Assembly (NCBI RefSeq): GCF_017355405.1
Contig: NZ_CP061177.1
Span: 1,409,001 to 1,473,000 of the forward strand
Direction: 5' to 3'
DNA: 64,000 nt
Source: Roseomonas haemaphysalidis
GTDB lineage: Bacteria > Pseudomonadota > Alphaproteobacteria > Acetobacterales > Acetobacteraceae
Shown here: one piece after another, positions 53,158 to 62,307 of the stretch
Numbering within the stretch: the stretch's first letter is position 1
Layout of the letters: each line of letters opens with the position of its first letter
Notes under the pieces: model-generated
What the model saw: only the letters and a program-made list of their open reading frames with translations
Told to the model about the DNA's origin: nothing
The model's database searches: none
Translations under genes and position numbers: made by a program

Positions 53158-54080
53158 ACGGTGAACTCCATGCCGTCCTCGGCCACAGTCCAGCCGGCGG
53201 CGACGACGGCCGCGCGTTCCGGGCTGTCGGCCAGCAGGACGGGGTTGGTGTTGTTGAGGTGGACCAGCACCGGCCGCGCCACGCCCAGCCCGGCGAAGCC
53301 CGCCAGCGTGCCGTCCGGCCCGTCGATGCTCATGTGGCCCATGCGCGCGCCGGTCTTGGGCCCGGCACCGGCGCGGATCATTTCGTCGTCCCGCCACAGC
53401 GTGCCGTCAAAGAACACCAGGGCGGCGCCGCGCAGCCGCTCGCGCAGCGCCGGCGTCAGCGCCGCGCAGCCGGGGATGAAAAAGGCGGCCGGGCCGTCCC
53501 CCGCGCGCAGCGACAGGCCGATCGTCTCGCCGTCGTCGGCGCGGCCGGGGTCCTCGCCCCGTTCCAGGAACAACGGCACCTTGCCCGGCACGGCAAAGGC
53601 CTCCACCGTCAGGCCCAGCGCGGTTCCCGCGGCATCGCGCAGCGCCAGCGGGGTGCCGACGGGCAGCGCGCGGCGCGGCACCAGCGCCGGGTCCAGCGCG
53701 CGAAAGATCGGGTTGGCGTCCAGCACCGCCAGCGTGGGCACGGCGCCGTGTAGCGCGAAGGCGTGGCGTTCGCGCAGCGACAACAGGCCGGCCAGGGTAT
53801 CGACCTCGCCCCCGGTCAACACCACGGCGGCGATGGGCGAATGGCGCACGGCATCGCCCCGCGGATGCAACGCGGGCGTGGCGGCGATCTGCGCCAGCAG
53901 CTCTGGTGCCGCATTCAACAGCACCCATCGTTCGCCATCGGCACTGGCCGCCAGGGAGCATTGGGTGCGGGGCAGGGCGGCCGGGTCGCCGGCACGCGCG
54001 CGGCGGCAGCCGGGACCGGCGGAGTTCCACTGCGGAAAACCGCCGCCGGCCCCGGCACCCAGCACGATCAGCTTCAGCAT
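53154..54080 (-). CDS. pqqB: PQQ biosynthesis protein PqqB
   Basis: A 308-residue metallo-beta-lactamase-like protein, full length for PqqB. It opens with the typical LIVLGAGAGGGFPQWN, then CRRARAG and RTQCSLAAS, and has GHMSIDGPDG and LVHLNNTNPVL near the end. PqqB is thought to hydroxylate the cross-linked tyrosine of the intermediate. The gene lies 28 bases after pqqA and overlaps pqqC by TTGA. Confidence 0.94.
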   Translation of the reverse strand: MLKLIVLGAGAGGGFPQWNSAGPGCRRARAGDPAALPRTQCSLAASADGERWVLLNAAPELLAQIAATPALHPRGDAVRHSPIAAVVLTGGEVDTLAGLLSLRERHAFALHGAVPTLAVLDANPIFRALDPALVPRRALPVGTPLALRDAAGTALGLTVEAFAVPGKVPLFLERGEDPGRADDGETIGLSLRAGDGPAAFFIPGCAALTPALRERLRGAALVFFDGTLWRDDEMIRAGAGPKTGARMGHMSIDGPDGTLAGFAGLGVARPVLVHLNNTNPVLLADSPERAAVVAAGWTVAEDGMEFTV

Positions 54081-54108
54081 CGCCTGGCGGGGCCAGGGCA
54101 GCGCCGTC

Positions 54109-54195
54109 TCAATCCTTGCGGATCTCGGCGGAAGCGTAGGCGGTGACTTCCATCGAAACGGCGATCTCGGTCACGGTCGGGGTGGTCCAGGTCAT
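54109..54195 (-). CDS. pqqA: PQQ precursor peptide PqqA (28 residues)
   Basis: A 28-codon gene from ATG 54195 to TGA 54111-54109. It begins MTWTTPTVTEIAVSME and contains EVTAY, in which E16 and Y20 are the two residues cross-linked by PqqE to become the PQQ skeleton. The charged tail EIRKD is normal for PqqA. GAGGAG lies 7 bases upstream. It heads pqqABCDE. No pqqF/pqqG protease is in the window, so a protease encoded elsewhere would release the cross-linked pair. Confidence 0.95.
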   Translation of the reverse strand: MTWTTPTVTEIAVSMEVTAYASAEIRKD

Positions 54196-54516
54196 GGCGC
54201 TGCTCCTCGGGTTGGTCGCCCGCCCAGCGTGCTGCGAGGCGTCAACTCCTGCAAGATGGGAAGCGGGGGGCGGGTTTCACCGGGGGAAGACGGCAGGGCC
54301 GGCGAAAGAGCCCCTGATGCTGTTCTTTTCGCTGTTCTGCTGCTGGTGGCGCGGGCGGGCCGCCGCTGCCCGGGCCTCATGCCGGCAAAACCCGGCCACC
54401 GGATGTTCCGCAACAAAACAGAAAAAAGCCCGGGCGTTCGGAGGAATTGCCTTCCCCGACCTTCTGCCGTCGCCCCAGCCGTGCCTACCCTGTTGCCGAC
54501 CAGGGGGAGAAGACCA
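54196..54516. other. 321-bp divergent region between pqqA and the sorbosone dehydrogenase gene
   Basis: Promoters of both divergent units should lie here. On the minus strand TTGACG (54245-54240) sits about 45 bases before pqqA, but no good -10 follows. Near 54416-54466 there is an orphan half of the inverted-repeat family. No open frame in this stretch resembles a known protein. Confidence 0.4.
54416..54466 (+). repeat. Orphan half-copy of the inverted-repeat element (copy D)
   Basis: CAGAAAAAAGCCCGGGC, then GTTCGGAGGAATTGCC and TTCCCCGACCTTCT align with the right arms of copies B and C, including the A-run, the GTTCGG box and the final CCCCGACC. No matching left arm is found upstream within 250 bases. 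Unlike the full copies it lies in a divergent region, 50 bases before a start codon, so a terminator role is doubtful and decay of an older insertion is likely. Confidence 0.65.
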
Positions 54517-55818
54517 TTGGACGTTTCGAATGTCGTGGCCAAGGCCGTGGCCGTGGTGGGCGCCGCGGCGGTGGCCGTGCGGCGGGTGACCGGCGGCACG
54601 CCGGAGCCCGCCTGGGGCAGCACCCCCGCCATCCCGCCCGGCAAGTCCCAGGGCGCCATCCCGACGCTGAAGATGCCCACCGCCCAGGGCTGGGCGCCGG
54701 GGCACAAGCCCACCGCCGCGCCCGGGCTGGCGGTCAACGCCTTTGCCACCGGCCTGCTGCACCCGCGCTGGATCTACGTGCTGCCCAATGGGGACGTGCT
54801 GGTGGCGGAGGCGACCAGCGTGCCGCGCGCCGCCAAGTCCGTCTTCGACTACGCCAAGATCAGCACCATGAAGCGCGCCGCCGCCGTGGGCGTCAGCGCC
54901 AACCGCATCACCCTGCTGCGCGACGCGGATGGCGACGGCGTGGCCGAGATCCGCGAGGTGTTCCTGGAAAACCTGAACCAGCCCTTCGGCATGGCGCTGA
55001 TCGACGGCACCTTCTTTGTCGGCAACACCGACGGCATCGTGGCCTTCCCCTACGAGGAGGGCGCGACGCGCATCACCGCCCCCGGCCGCAAGCTGGTGGA
55101 CTTCAAGCCCGGCGGCCACTGGACCCGAAGCCTGCTGCCCAGCCCGGACAACAAGCAGCTTTATGCCGGCGTCGGCTCGCTGACCAACATCGCCGACAAC
55201 GGCATGGCGGAGGAGGAAGGCCGCGCCGCCATCCACGTGCTGGACCTGGCCACCGGGCAAAGCCGCATCTTCGCGTCCGGGCTGCGCAATGCCGTGGGCC
55301 TGGCCTGGGAGCCGCAGACCGGCGCGCTGTGGACCGTGGTGAACGAGCGCGACGGCCTGGGCGACGAGACGCCGCCCGACTACCTGACCTCCGTGCGGGA
55401 CGGCGGCTTCTACGGCTGGCCCTACAGCTACTGGGACCGGGTGGTGGACGACCGCGTGCCGCAGGACCCCGCCGCCGTGGCGGCTTCCGTCACGCCGGAC
55501 TACGCGCTGGGCGGCCACACCGCCTCGCTCGGCCTGTGCTGGCTGCCGGAGGGCACGCTGCCGGGCTTCCCGGCCGGCATGGCGATCGGCCAGCACGGCT
55601 CGTGGAACCGCAGCACGCTGAGCGGCTACAAGCTGGTCTTCGTGCCCTTCGCCGATGGCAAGCCCTGCGGCCCGCCGCGCGACATCCTGTCCGGCTTTCT
55701 GGCGCCGGACGAGAAGGTCTCCTACGGCCGCCCGGTGGGCGTGACGCTGGGGCCGGACGGCGCGGTGCTGATGGCGGATGACGTGGGCGATGTCATCTGG
55801 CGGGTGACGGCGGCCTGA
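54517..55818 (+). CDS. PQQ-type sorbosone dehydrogenase family protein
   Basis: A 433-residue beta-propeller of the soluble aldose/L-sorbosone dehydrogenase (PQQ) family. Typical are HPRWIYVLPNGDVLVAE, ITLLRDADGDGVAE, GGHWTRSLLPSPDNKQLYAGV given in parts as GGHWTRSLL and LYAGVGS, and IGQHGSWNRS. TTG 54517 follows GGGGGAG by 7 bases. An uncleaved-looking hydrophobic segment near residues 6-20 suggests membrane anchoring or export to the periplasm, where PQQ enzymes work. It sits opposite the pqq operon, which supplies its likely cofactor. Substrate (sugar aldehyde or other aldose) is not determined. Confidence 0.87.
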   Translation: MDVSNVVAKAVAVVGAAAVAVRRVTGGTPEPAWGSTPAIPPGKSQGAIPTLKMPTAQGWAPGHKPTAAPGLAVNAFATGLLHPRWIYVLPNGDVLVAEATSVPRAAKSVFDYAKISTMKRAAAVGVSANRITLLRDADGDGVAEIREVFLENLNQPFGMALIDGTFFVGNTDGIVAFPYEEGATRITAPGRKLVDFKPGGHWTRSLLPSPDNKQLYAGVGSLTNIADNGMAEEEGRAAIHVLDLATGQSRIFASGLRNAVGLAWEPQTGALWTVVNERDGLGDETPPDYLTSVRDGGFYGWPYSYWDRVVDDRVPQDPAAVAASVTPDYALGGHTASLGLCWLPEGTLPGFPAGMAIGQHGSWNRSTLSGYKLVFVPFADGKPCGPPRDILSGFLAPDEKVSYGRPVGVTLGPDGAVLMADDVGDVIWRVTAA

Positions 55819-56003
55819 GAAGGGGGGAGAAGGTTGGGGGAATGAATTCCCCCAAACCCCCATCTTTTTTCTGATTCATGGTCCGGTGGCGGACGCTCGC
55901 CTGGACCGCCGCCGGTCATTGAGCGCCGGAAGCGATCCTAGAAAACAGAGCAGAAAAAAGATGGGGGTTCGGGGGAATTCCTTCCCCCGACCTTTCTTCC
56001 CTG
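55819..56003 (+). repeat. Inverted-repeat element, copy C, filling a convergent junction
   Basis: The left arm (about 55829-55874: GGGGGAATGAATTCCCCC, then AAACCCCCATCTTTTTTCTG) and right arm (about 55949-56000: GCAGAAAAAAGATGGGGG, then TTCGGGGGAATTCC and TTCCCCCGACC) are close reverse complements. The loop holds an inner near-perfect stem CCGGTGGCGG/CCGCCGCCGG (55883-55892, 55906-55915). The element starts next to the sorbosone dehydrogenase stop and ends next to the cysA stop. It has the same plan as copies A and B. Confidence 0.85.
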
Positions 56004-57056
56004 TCAGGGCTTGTCCGCGTAAGCCCGCGCCGTCACCGCCTCGATCCGGCAGGGTTGGCCGGGCTGCAAGAGGCCCGGCGCCGCTTCCGCCTCGATGACC
56101 TGCCCGGCGAGGTCGATCTCCAGCTGCTCCTGCCCGCCGCTGCGCCGGGCGTGCAGCAGGGTGGCGTTGCCCTCGCCGGCGGCGGCGGGCCGGATGCGCC
56201 ATTCGTGACTGCGGACGAAGGCCACCGCCGGGCCCTCGGCTTCCGGCGTGGCGCGCAGCGCGGCGCGGGGCAGGGGCGGCAGGGGCAGGGGGTCGAAATG
56301 CAGCGCGTCGGCGGCAAGCCGCGCGGGCAGGCGGGCGGCGTGGCCCAGGAAGCCGGCGACAAAGGCGCTGGCGGGGCGGTCCAGGATGGCGGCGGGGGTG
56401 TCGAACTGCACCACGGCACCGGCCTGCATCACGGCCACGCGGTCGGCCAGCTCCATCGCCTCCTCCTGGTCGTGGGTGACGAACAGGCTGGTGAGGCCGA
56501 GCTCGGCATGCAGCGCGCGCAGCCAGCGGCGCAGGCCCTTGCGCACCTCGGCGTCCAGCGCGCCGAAGGGCTCGTCCAGCAGCAGCAGGCGCGGCTCGAT
56601 GGCCAGCGCGCGGGCCAGCGCCACGCGTTGCCGCTGGCCGCCGGAGATCTGCTCCGGCAGGCGGCGGGCAAGCTCGGCGATGCCCATGCGCCCCAGAAGC
56701 GCCTCCACGCGGCGGGCGATCTCGGCGCGTGTCGGGCGTTGCGCGCGCGGGCGCACGCGCAGGCCGAAGGCGATGTTCTCGAACACGCTCATGTGCCGGA
56801 ACAGCGCGTAGCTCTGGAACACAAAGCCGATGCCACGCTCGCGCGCCGGCACGGCCGACATGTCCCGCCCGTCGATACGCACCGTGCCCGCATCGGCGAA
56901 GTCGAGGCCGGCGAGCACGCGCAGCAGCGTCGTCTTGCCGGAGCCCGACGGCCCGAGCAACGCCACGAACTCGCCGCCCCGCACGGCCAGCGATACGTCG
57001 CGCAGCGCCTGCGCGTCGCCGAAGCGGCGGGACAGCTGCGCGACCTCCAGGCTCAT
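56004..57056 (-). CDS. cysA: Sulfate/thiosulfate ABC ATPase CysA
   Basis: A 350-residue ATPase with Walker [11 protein letters not shown]-loop [13 protein letters not shown], signature ISGGQRQR, Walker [28 protein letters not shown], and a C-terminal TOBE-like domain. The [19 protein letters not shown] stretch is typical of CysA. ATG 57056 overlaps the cysW stop (ATGA). It powers the sulfate importer encoded upstream on the same strand. Its stop abuts repeat copy C. Confidence 0.93.
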   Translation of the reverse strand: MSLEVAQLSRRFGDAQALRDVSLAVRGGEFVALLGPSGSGKTTLLRVLAGLDFADAGTVRIDGRDMSAVPARERGIGFVFQSYALFRHMSVFENIAFGLRVRPRAQRPTRAEIARRVEALLGRMGIAELARRLPEQISGGQRQRVALARALAIEPRLLLLDEPFGALDAEVRKGLRRWLRALHAELGLTSLFVTHDQEEAMELADRVAVMQAGAVVQFDTPAAILDRPASAFVAGFLGHAARLPARLAADALHFDPLPLPPLPRAALRATPEAEGPAVAFVRSHEWRIRPAAAGEGNATLLHARRSGGQEQLEIDLAGQVIEAEAAPGLLQPGQPCRIEAVTARAYADKP

Positions 57057-57877
57057 GCGGGCAGGCCGCGCCGGGTGCCGCGTTCCAGCAGCGTCTTGGC
57101 GGCGAGCGTGACCAGCGCCAGCAGCGCCAGCAGGGCGGCCACCGCGAAGGCGGCGACGAACTGGTACTCGTTGTACAGGATCTCGACATGCAGCGGCATG
57201 GTGTTGGTTTCCCCCCGGATGTGGCCGGACACGACGGACACGGCGCCGAACTCGCCCATGGCGCGGGCGTTGCACAGCAGCACGCCGGACAGCAGCGCCC
57301 AGCGGATGTCCGGCAGGGTGACGCGCCGAAAGGTTTGCCATCCGGACGCGCCGAGGGTGGCGGCGGCTTCCTCGGCGCCGCGCCCCTGGTCCTGCATCAG
57401 CGGGATCAGCGTGCGGGCGACAAAGGGAAAGGTGACGAACAGCGTGGCCAGCACCAGCCCCGGCACCGCGAAGACGATCTGCACGTCATGCGCCTGCAGC
57501 CAGGGACCGAACCAGCCCTGCGCGCCGAACAGCAGCACCCACACCAGCCCGGAAATGACGGGGGACACGGAAAACGGCAGCTCGATCAGCGCCAGCAGCA
57601 GGCTGCGGCCGGGAAAGCGGAACTTGGCGATGCACCAGGCCGCCGCCACGCCGCCCGCCATGTTGACCGGCACGGCGATGGCCGCGACCAGCAGCGTGAG
57701 CCGCACCGCCGCCACGGCGTCCGGCTCGGACAACGCCTGCCACGCGGGCGCCCAGCCGCGGCGCAGCGCCTCGGTGAACACGGCGGCGAGCGGCAGCAGC
57801 AGGAACAGCCCCAAGAGCAGCGCGGCGGCGCCGATCAGCAGCCGGCGCAGCCAGCGGGGCTCGGCCGTCGGGCTCAC
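57053..57877 (-). CDS. cysW: Sulfate ABC permease CysW
   Basis: A 274-residue membrane permease with six hydrophobic segments. CysW features are [31 protein letters not shown] (read in parts as [11 protein letters not shown] and [10 protein letters not shown]), the EAA loop [21 protein letters not shown] and the late [25 protein letters not shown] region. GTG 57877 overlaps the cysT stop (GTGA). It pairs with CysT in the membrane. Confidence 0.93.
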   Translation of the reverse strand: MSPTAEPRWLRRLLIGAAALLLGLFLLLPLAAVFTEALRRGWAPAWQALSEPDAVAAVRLTLLVAAIAVPVNMAGGVAAAWCIAKFRFPGRSLLLALIELPFSVSPVISGLVWVLLFGAQGWFGPWLQAHDVQIVFAVPGLVLATLFVTFPFVARTLIPLMQDQGRGAEEAAATLGASGWQTFRRVTLPDIRWALLSGVLLCNARAMGEFGAVSVVSGHIRGETNTMPLHVEILYNEYQFVAAFAVAALLALLALVTLAAKTLLERGTRRGLPA

Positions 57878-58689
57878 GCCGGGCGCCACAGCCGGCGCGC
57901 GAGGTTCAGCGCCAGCAGCATCAGAAAGGACAGCGCCAGCATCGCCAGCCCCACGGCGGCGGCGCCCGCGTAGTCGAACTGCTCCAGCCGGGTCACGATC
58001 AGCAGCGGCGCGATCTCGCTCACCATCGGCATGTTCCCCGCGATGAAGATGACGCTGCCATATTCGCCGATGGCCCGCGCCGACGCCATGGCGAAGCCGG
58101 CCAGCAGCGCGGGGGCCAGCGCCGGCAGCACCACGCGCCACAGCGCCTGGGCGCGGGTGGCGCCCAGCGTCGCCGCCGCCTCCTCCGCCTCGCGCGGCAG
58201 GTCGCGCAGCACAGGCTCGACGCTGCGCACCACGAAGGGCAGGCCGACAAAGAGCATGGCTAGCCCGACGCCGAGCGGCGTGTAGGCCACCTTCAGCCCC
58301 AGCGCCGCCAACGGCGCGCCGATCCAGCCATTCGGCGCGTAGAGTGCGGTAAGCGCGAGGCCCGCCACGGCGGTGGGCAGCGCGAAAGGCAGGTCCACGG
58401 CGGCGTCCAGCAGCCCGCGCCCGGGAAAGCGGTAGCGCACCAGCACCCAGGCCACCAGCAGCCCCAGCGGCAGGTTGAGCGCCGAGGCCGCCAGCGCCGC
58501 GCCAAAGGACAGCTGCAGCGCCGCCAGCACGCGCGGCTCGGTGACCGAATGCCACAGGCCCGCCGGCCCCAGCTCCGCCGGGCGCAGCAGCAGCGCCAGC
58601 AGCGGCAGCAACACCAGCCCCCCCAGCCACAGCAGCGTGACACTCAGGCTGAAGCCGAAGCCCGGCACCGCGTCGCGCCGGCGCGGCAT
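57874..58689 (-). CDS. cysT: Sulfate ABC permease CysT (CysU)
   Basis: A 271-residue permease with six transmembrane segments. Marks are [20 protein letters not shown], the EAA loop [21 protein letters not shown] and [17 protein letters not shown] 58689 is used; GTG 58695 two codons earlier overlaps the sbp stop and is equally possible. It forms the channel with CysW. Confidence 0.92.
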   Translation of the reverse strand: MPRRRDAVPGFGFSLSVTLLWLGGLVLLPLLALLLRPAELGPAGLWHSVTEPRVLAALQLSFGAALAASALNLPLGLLVAWVLVRYRFPGRGLLDAAVDLPFALPTAVAGLALTALYAPNGWIGAPLAALGLKVAYTPLGVGLAMLFVGLPFVVRSVEPVLRDLPREAEEAAATLGATRAQALWRVVLPALAPALLAGFAMASARAIGEYGSVIFIAGNMPMVSEIAPLLIVTRLEQFDYAGAAAVGLAMLALSFLMLLALNLARRLWRPA

Positions 58690-58691
58690 GC

Positions 58692-59720
58692 TCACCGGCC
58701 GCCGGGCCGGTAGATCCGGTCGAACAGCCCGCCGTCGTCGAAATGCGTGCCCTGCGCCTTTTGCCAGCCGCCCAAGGCCGGGTCGTCGATGGTCACCATC
58801 TCGAGCTGCGGAAAGCGGCTGCCGGCGGCCGTCAGGGCGGCGGCGTCGCGCGGGCGATAAAAGTGCTTGGCGACCAGCGTCTGCCCTTCCGGCGCGTAGA
58901 GCCCCTGCAGATAGGCTTCCGCCAGGGCGCGGGTGCCGCGCCGGTCGACGTTGCGGTCCACCACCGCGACGGAGGGCTCGGCCAGGATGGACAGCGGCGG
59001 GTAGACGATGTCGAACTTGTCCGCGCCGAACTCGGCGGCGGCGAGGTGGGCCTCGTTTTCCCAGGCCAGCAGCACGTCGCCCTGGCCGCGCTGCACGAAG
59101 GAGGTGGTGGAGCCGCGCGCGCCCGTATCCAGCACCGGCACGTTGCGGAACAGCCGCCCCAGGAAGTCCTGCGCGGCGGCGGCGTCGCCGCCCGGCTGCC
59201 GCAGGGCCCAGGCCCAGGCCGCCAGGTAGTTCCAGCGCGCGCCGCCGGAGGTCTTGGGATTGGGCGTGATGACGGCAACGCCGGGGCGCGCCAGGTCGCC
59301 CCAGTCCCGCACGCCCTTGGGATTGCCCTTGCGGACCAGGAACACGATGGTGCTGACATAGGGCGCGCTGTTGTGCGGCAGGCGGGACTGCCAGTCCGGC
59401 GCGATCAGCCCGCGGGCGGCGATGGCATCCACGTCGTAGGCCAGAGCCAGGGTCACCACGTCGGCCTGCAGCCCGTCGATCACCGAGCGCGCCTGCCGGC
59501 CCGAGCCGCCATGCGAGGTATTGGCCCGCACCGCCTGCCCGGTGCGCGCCTGCCATTGGGCGGTGAACAGGGCGTTGAAGTCGCGGTACAGCTCCCGCGT
59601 CGGGTCGTAGCTGACGTTCAGCAGCGTGGCGCCGGCCTGGGCCCGCGCGGGCGTGCCGGCCATGAGGGCAGGCAGGGCGAGCAGCGCCAGCTGGCGGCGG
59701 GCGATCGCGGGACGGGTCAT
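58692..59720 (-). CDS. sbp: Periplasmic sulfate-binding protein
   Basis: A 342-residue binding protein with signal peptide [21 protein letters not shown] (residues about 8-28). The mature start [17 protein letters not shown] is diagnostic of the sulfate-binding (Sbp/CysP) family, and [15 protein letters not shown] and [16 protein letters not shown] line the anion site. It is first in the sbp-cysTWA unit and delivers sulfate or thiosulfate for cysteine synthesis. Control by CysB is usual but no site is evident here. Confidence 0.93.
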   Translation of the reverse strand: MTRPAIARRQLALLALPALMAGTPARAQAGATLLNVSYDPTRELYRDFNALFTAQWQARTGQAVRANTSHGGSGRQARSVIDGLQADVVTLALAYDVDAIAARGLIAPDWQSRLPHNSAPYVSTIVFLVRKGNPKGVRDWGDLARPGVAVITPNPKTSGGARWNYLAAWAWALRQPGGDAAAAQDFLGRLFRNVPVLDTGARGSTTSFVQRGQGDVLLAWENEAHLAAAEFGADKFDIVYPPLSILAEPSVAVVDRNVDRRGTRALAEAYLQGLYAPEGQTLVAKHFYRPRDAAALTAAGSRFPQLEMVTIDDPALGGWQKAQGTHFDDGGLFDRIYRPGGR

Positions 59721-59840
59721 GCTTGGCTCCTGTCCTGGGCGGGCCTTGGCGGCCGCCTGTGGTGCGGCGAAGCATGGTTCCGCAGCGGCCGGGGCGGCGC
59801 AACAGCAAAAATCACGATGGAAGATGGTTGGTCGCGCGAT

Positions 59841-59859
59841 GCACGACGCCGCGTCGTGC
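59841..59859. promoter_or_regulatory. 19-bp near-perfect palindrome upstream of sbp
   Basis: GCACGACGCCGCGTCGTGC has two perfect 9-bp arms around a single C. It is 121 bases upstream of the sbp start and far from the other gene, so a regulator site for the sulfate operon or a short stable stem are both possible. Confidence 0.35.
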
Positions 59860-59896
59860 TAGCGGGGGCCGGGTGCTGCCGCGCTCCGCCGGCGGC

Positions 59897-59980
59897 CTAC
59901 AGGCCGCCCAGCGCCACCGCGAAGACCAATGCCACCAGAACGCCCGCCACGACGCCGGCAACGCCTCTGCTGATGACCAT
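59897..59980 (-). CDS. Possible 27-residue hydrophobic peptide
   Basis: ATG 59980 opens MVISRGVAGVVAGVLVALV and ends in ALGGL at TAG 59899-59897. Almost all of it would span a membrane once. GAGGGCGGG lies a few bases upstream, so translation is plausible. Nothing else supports it, and a chance frame in a GC-rich gap cannot be excluded. No function is proposed. Confidence 0.3.
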   Translation of the reverse strand: MVISRGVAGVVAGVLVALVFAVALGGL

Positions 59981-60127
59981 GTTCCCGCCCTCGTCCGATG
60001 AGTGACCGATGCGGAACAAACACGCCGGGCGGGGGAAAGGTTCTCCGGCGCCGGCGGGGTGGCATCGATTTCCCCCGCCTGCCGGGCGGCCTAGACTGCG
60101 CCGCGCACCCTGCTCGTGGAGCCACCG

Positions 60128-61132
60128 ATGCGACATGTCCTTTCCCCTGAAACCGGCGCGCGCTTCGCGGCCATCACGCTGGGCCATGTTGGGCGGGAAT
60201 ATCCCAACAAGCCGGACCATACCCTGTCGGGGCCGGAAGACGCCCGCACCCCCGCGACGCTGCACCCGGTGTTCTTCGGCAGCTACGACTGGCATTCCTG
60301 CGTGCATGGCTACTGGCTGCTGGCGCGCATGCTGCGGCGCTTTCCGGATGGGGCAGAGGCACCGGCCATCCGCACGCTGTTCGACCGGCAACTGGTGCCG
60401 GCCAAGGTGGCGGGGGAATGCGCTTATCTGGCCGCGCCCACCGCGCGGGGCTTCAAGCGGCCCTACGGCTGGGCCTGGCTGCTGAAGCTGGCGGACGAGC
60501 TGCGCCGGCTGCCGGAGCCGCGCTGGGGGGAAGCGCTGGCGCCGCTGGCGGAGATCTTCGCGCAGCGCTTCCGCGACTTTCTGCCCATCGCCACCTATCC
60601 GGTGCGGGTGGGCACGCATTTCAACACCGCCTTCGGCCTGCGCATGGCGGCCGATTTCGCGGCGGGCGGCGGCGACGCCGCGCTGCTGGCGCTGCTGCGC
60701 GACACCGCGCTGCGCTGGTATGGCGAGGACACCGACTGCCCCGCCTGGGGCGAGCCCAGCGGCGACGACTTCCAGTCTTCCGCGCTGATCGAGGCGGAAT
60801 GCATGCGCCGCTTGCTGCCGCCCGGGGAATTCCTGCCGTGGTTCGACCGCTTTCTGCCCCGGCTGGCGGAGCAGCAGCCGGCCACGCTGTTCCGCCCGGC
60901 GGCGCCGAGCGACCGCAGCGACGGCAAGATCGCGCATCTGGACGGGCTGAACCTCAGCCGCGCCTGGTGCTTCCGCGCCCTGGCGGCCGCGCTGCCGGAC
61001 GGCGACCTGCGCTGCGCGCCGATGCGGGCGGCGGCGGAGCGGCACCTGGATGCCAGCCTGCCGCACCTGCTGGACGACTACATGGGCGAGCACTGGCTGG
61101 CGAGCTTCGCGACGCTGGCGCTGGAGGCCTGA
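60128..61132 (+). CDS. DUF2891 domain-containing protein
   Basis: A 334-residue protein matching the DUF2891 family, which has no established function. The family pattern HPVFFGSYDWHSCVHGYWLLARML appears near residue 50 (HPVFFGSYDWHS and VHGYWLLARML), with later conserved RVGTHFNTAFG, DCPAWGEPSGDDFQS and LSRAWCFRALA. Many aromatic and His/Asp/Glu residues and an alpha-helical pattern resemble an alpha/alpha-toroid enzyme, but that is inference. No signal peptide. GGAG lies 7 bases before ATG 60128. It converges with the TetR gene, 10 bases apart. Confidence 0.85.
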   Translation: MRHVLSPETGARFAAITLGHVGREYPNKPDHTLSGPEDARTPATLHPVFFGSYDWHSCVHGYWLLARMLRRFPDGAEAPAIRTLFDRQLVPAKVAGECAYLAAPTARGFKRPYGWAWLLKLADELRRLPEPRWGEALAPLAEIFAQRFRDFLPIATYPVRVGTHFNTAFGLRMAADFAAGGGDAALLALLRDTALRWYGEDTDCPAWGEPSGDDFQSSALIEAECMRRLLPPGEFLPWFDRFLPRLAEQQPATLFRPAAPSDRSDGKIAHLDGLNLSRAWCFRALAAALPDGDLRCAPMRAAAERHLDASLPHLLDDYMGEHWLASFATLALEA

Positions 61133-61142
61133 ACGGCATTTC

Positions 61143-61730
61143 TCAGGCGCGGTCCCGGCGCATGCCGTCCACGAACACGTCCAGCAGCCGCAGGACGTTG
61201 TGCTGCCAGCCGGGCGCGCTGGAGCCGTAGCACAAGCTGACCAGCAGCCGCAGCAGGTCCTCCGGCCCCACGTCGCCGCGCAGCGCGCCGGCGGCGACGG
61301 CACGGTCGATCAGCCCGCCCACCGCCGCCGTCAGCCGCTCGGCGGTATAGGCGGACAGGTCGGTGGTGCCCTGCATCACGATGGCCAGCGCGGCCGCCAT
61401 GCCCTTCTTGGTGGCCACGAACTCGACATTGGCGCGCAGCCAGCGGCGCAGCGCGGCCACCGGGTCCGGCCCGCCTGCCAGCTGGCCCGCCAGCTCCACC
61501 AGCTGCTCGACCTCGCGGCGGTAGACGGCCTCGAACAGGGATTCGCGCGTCGGGAAGTGGCGGTACAGCGTGCCGATGCCGACGCCGGCCTCGCGCGCCA
61601 CGGCTTCCAGGCTGCTGTGCGCGCCGTCGTCCCGTCCGAACACCCGCTTGGCCGCTTCCAGCAGGCGCTCGCGGTTGCGTGCCGCATCCGCGCGTGGCCG
61701 CCGTGCTCGCCCGGGGGGCCGTGCCTCCAC
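61143..61730 (-). CDS. TetR-family transcriptional regulator
   Basis: A 195-residue TetR-type repressor. The N-terminal helix-turn-helix is SLEAVAREAGVGIGTLYRHFPTRESLFEAVY (key part GIGTLYRHFPTRESL) and the rest is a helical ligand domain with WLRANVEFVATKKGM. GTG 61730 is chosen because AAGGAG is 8 bases upstream. It diverges from the paoABC genes, and the promoter between them carries a perfect palindrome, so autoregulation and repression of paoABC until an inducing aldehyde or effector appears is likely. Confidence 0.88.
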   Translation of the reverse strand: MEARPPGRARRPRADAARNRERLLEAAKRVFGRDDGAHSSLEAVAREAGVGIGTLYRHFPTRESLFEAVYRREVEQLVELAGQLAGGPDPVAALRRWLRANVEFVATKKGMAAALAIVMQGTTDLSAYTAERLTAAVGGLIDRAVAAGALRGDVGPEDLLRLLVSLCYGSSAPGWQHNVLRLLDVFVDGMRRDRA

Positions 61731-61742
61731 CGCAATGACTCC

Positions 61743-61771
61743 TTGATAAACGGAGGGTGCCTCCGTATAAG
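61743..61771 (+). promoter_or_regulatory. paoABC promoter with TetR-type operator in the spacer
   Basis: TTGATA (61743-61748), 17 bases, then TATAAG (61766-61771) is the best sigma70 promoter in the window. The spacer contains ACGGAGG-GTG-CCTCCGT (61750-61766), a perfect 7-bp inverted repeat. It lies between the divergent TetR and pao genes, exactly where a TetR dimer would block polymerase. Confidence 0.7.
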
Positions 61772-61824
61772 ACTCTCTGCGCCCGGCCCCTGTCCGGATG
61801 CAACATCTCTCATCGGAGCGTCCC

Positions 61825-62307
61825 ATGAGCCTGTCAATTTCGCTCACCGTCAACGGCGTGGTGCACGCCGTGGCGCTCGACGACCCGCGCGTCACCCTGC
61901 TGGACCTGTTGCGCGAGCGGCTGCACCTGACCGGCAGCAAGAAGGGCTGCGACCGCGGCCAGTGCGGCGCCTGCACCGTGCTGCTGGACGGCCGCCGCAC
62001 CAATGCCTGCCTTGTGCTGGCCGTGGCGCAGGACGGCGCCAGCGTCACCACCATCGAGGGGCTGGCGGATGGCGGCGCGCTGCACCCCATGCAGCAGGCC
62101 TTTATCGACCACGACGGCTTTCAATGCGGCTTCTGCACGCCGGGCCAGATCATGAGCGCGGTCGGGCTGGTGCGGGAAGGCCAGGCGGGCAGCGACCCGG
62201 AGCGGGTGCGCGAAGGCATGAGCGGCAACCTGTGCCGTTGCGGCGCCTATGCCGGCATCACCGAGGCGGTGCTGGACGCGCAGGCGAAGATGGAGAAGGC
62301 CGCGTGA
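61825..62307 (+). CDS. PaoA-like [2Fe-2S] subunit of an aldehyde/xanthine oxidoreductase
   Basis: A 160-residue iron-sulfur subunit. A plant-type cluster motif KKGCDRGQCGACTVLLDG lies near residues 41-58, and the second cluster motif is CGFCTPGQ with NLCRCGAY about 35 residues later. GGAG lies 8 bases before ATG 61825. No Tat signal is seen, whereas E. coli PaoA has one, so a cytoplasmic enzyme or export by piggy-back is open. It passes electrons from the molybdenum subunit to the FAD subunit encoded next (GTGA overlap). Confidence 0.92.
   Translation: MSLSISLTVNGVVHAVALDDPRVTLLDLLRERLHLTGSKKGCDRGQCGACTVLLDGRRTNACLVLAVAQDGASVTTIEGLADGGALHPMQQAFIDHDGFQCGFCTPGQIMSAVGLVREGQAGSDPERVREGMSGNLCRCGAYAGITEAVLDAQAKMEKAA

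Larger units (their letters stand above)
59721..60127. other. 407-bp gap between sbp and the DUF2891 gene
   Basis: This divergent gap should hold the sbp promoter (minus strand) and the promoter for the DUF2891 gene. It contains a 19-bp near-palindrome at 59841 and one possible 27-codon hydrophobic peptide on the minus strand at 59897-59980. Nothing else with a convincing family match or promoter was found. Confidence 0.45.
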
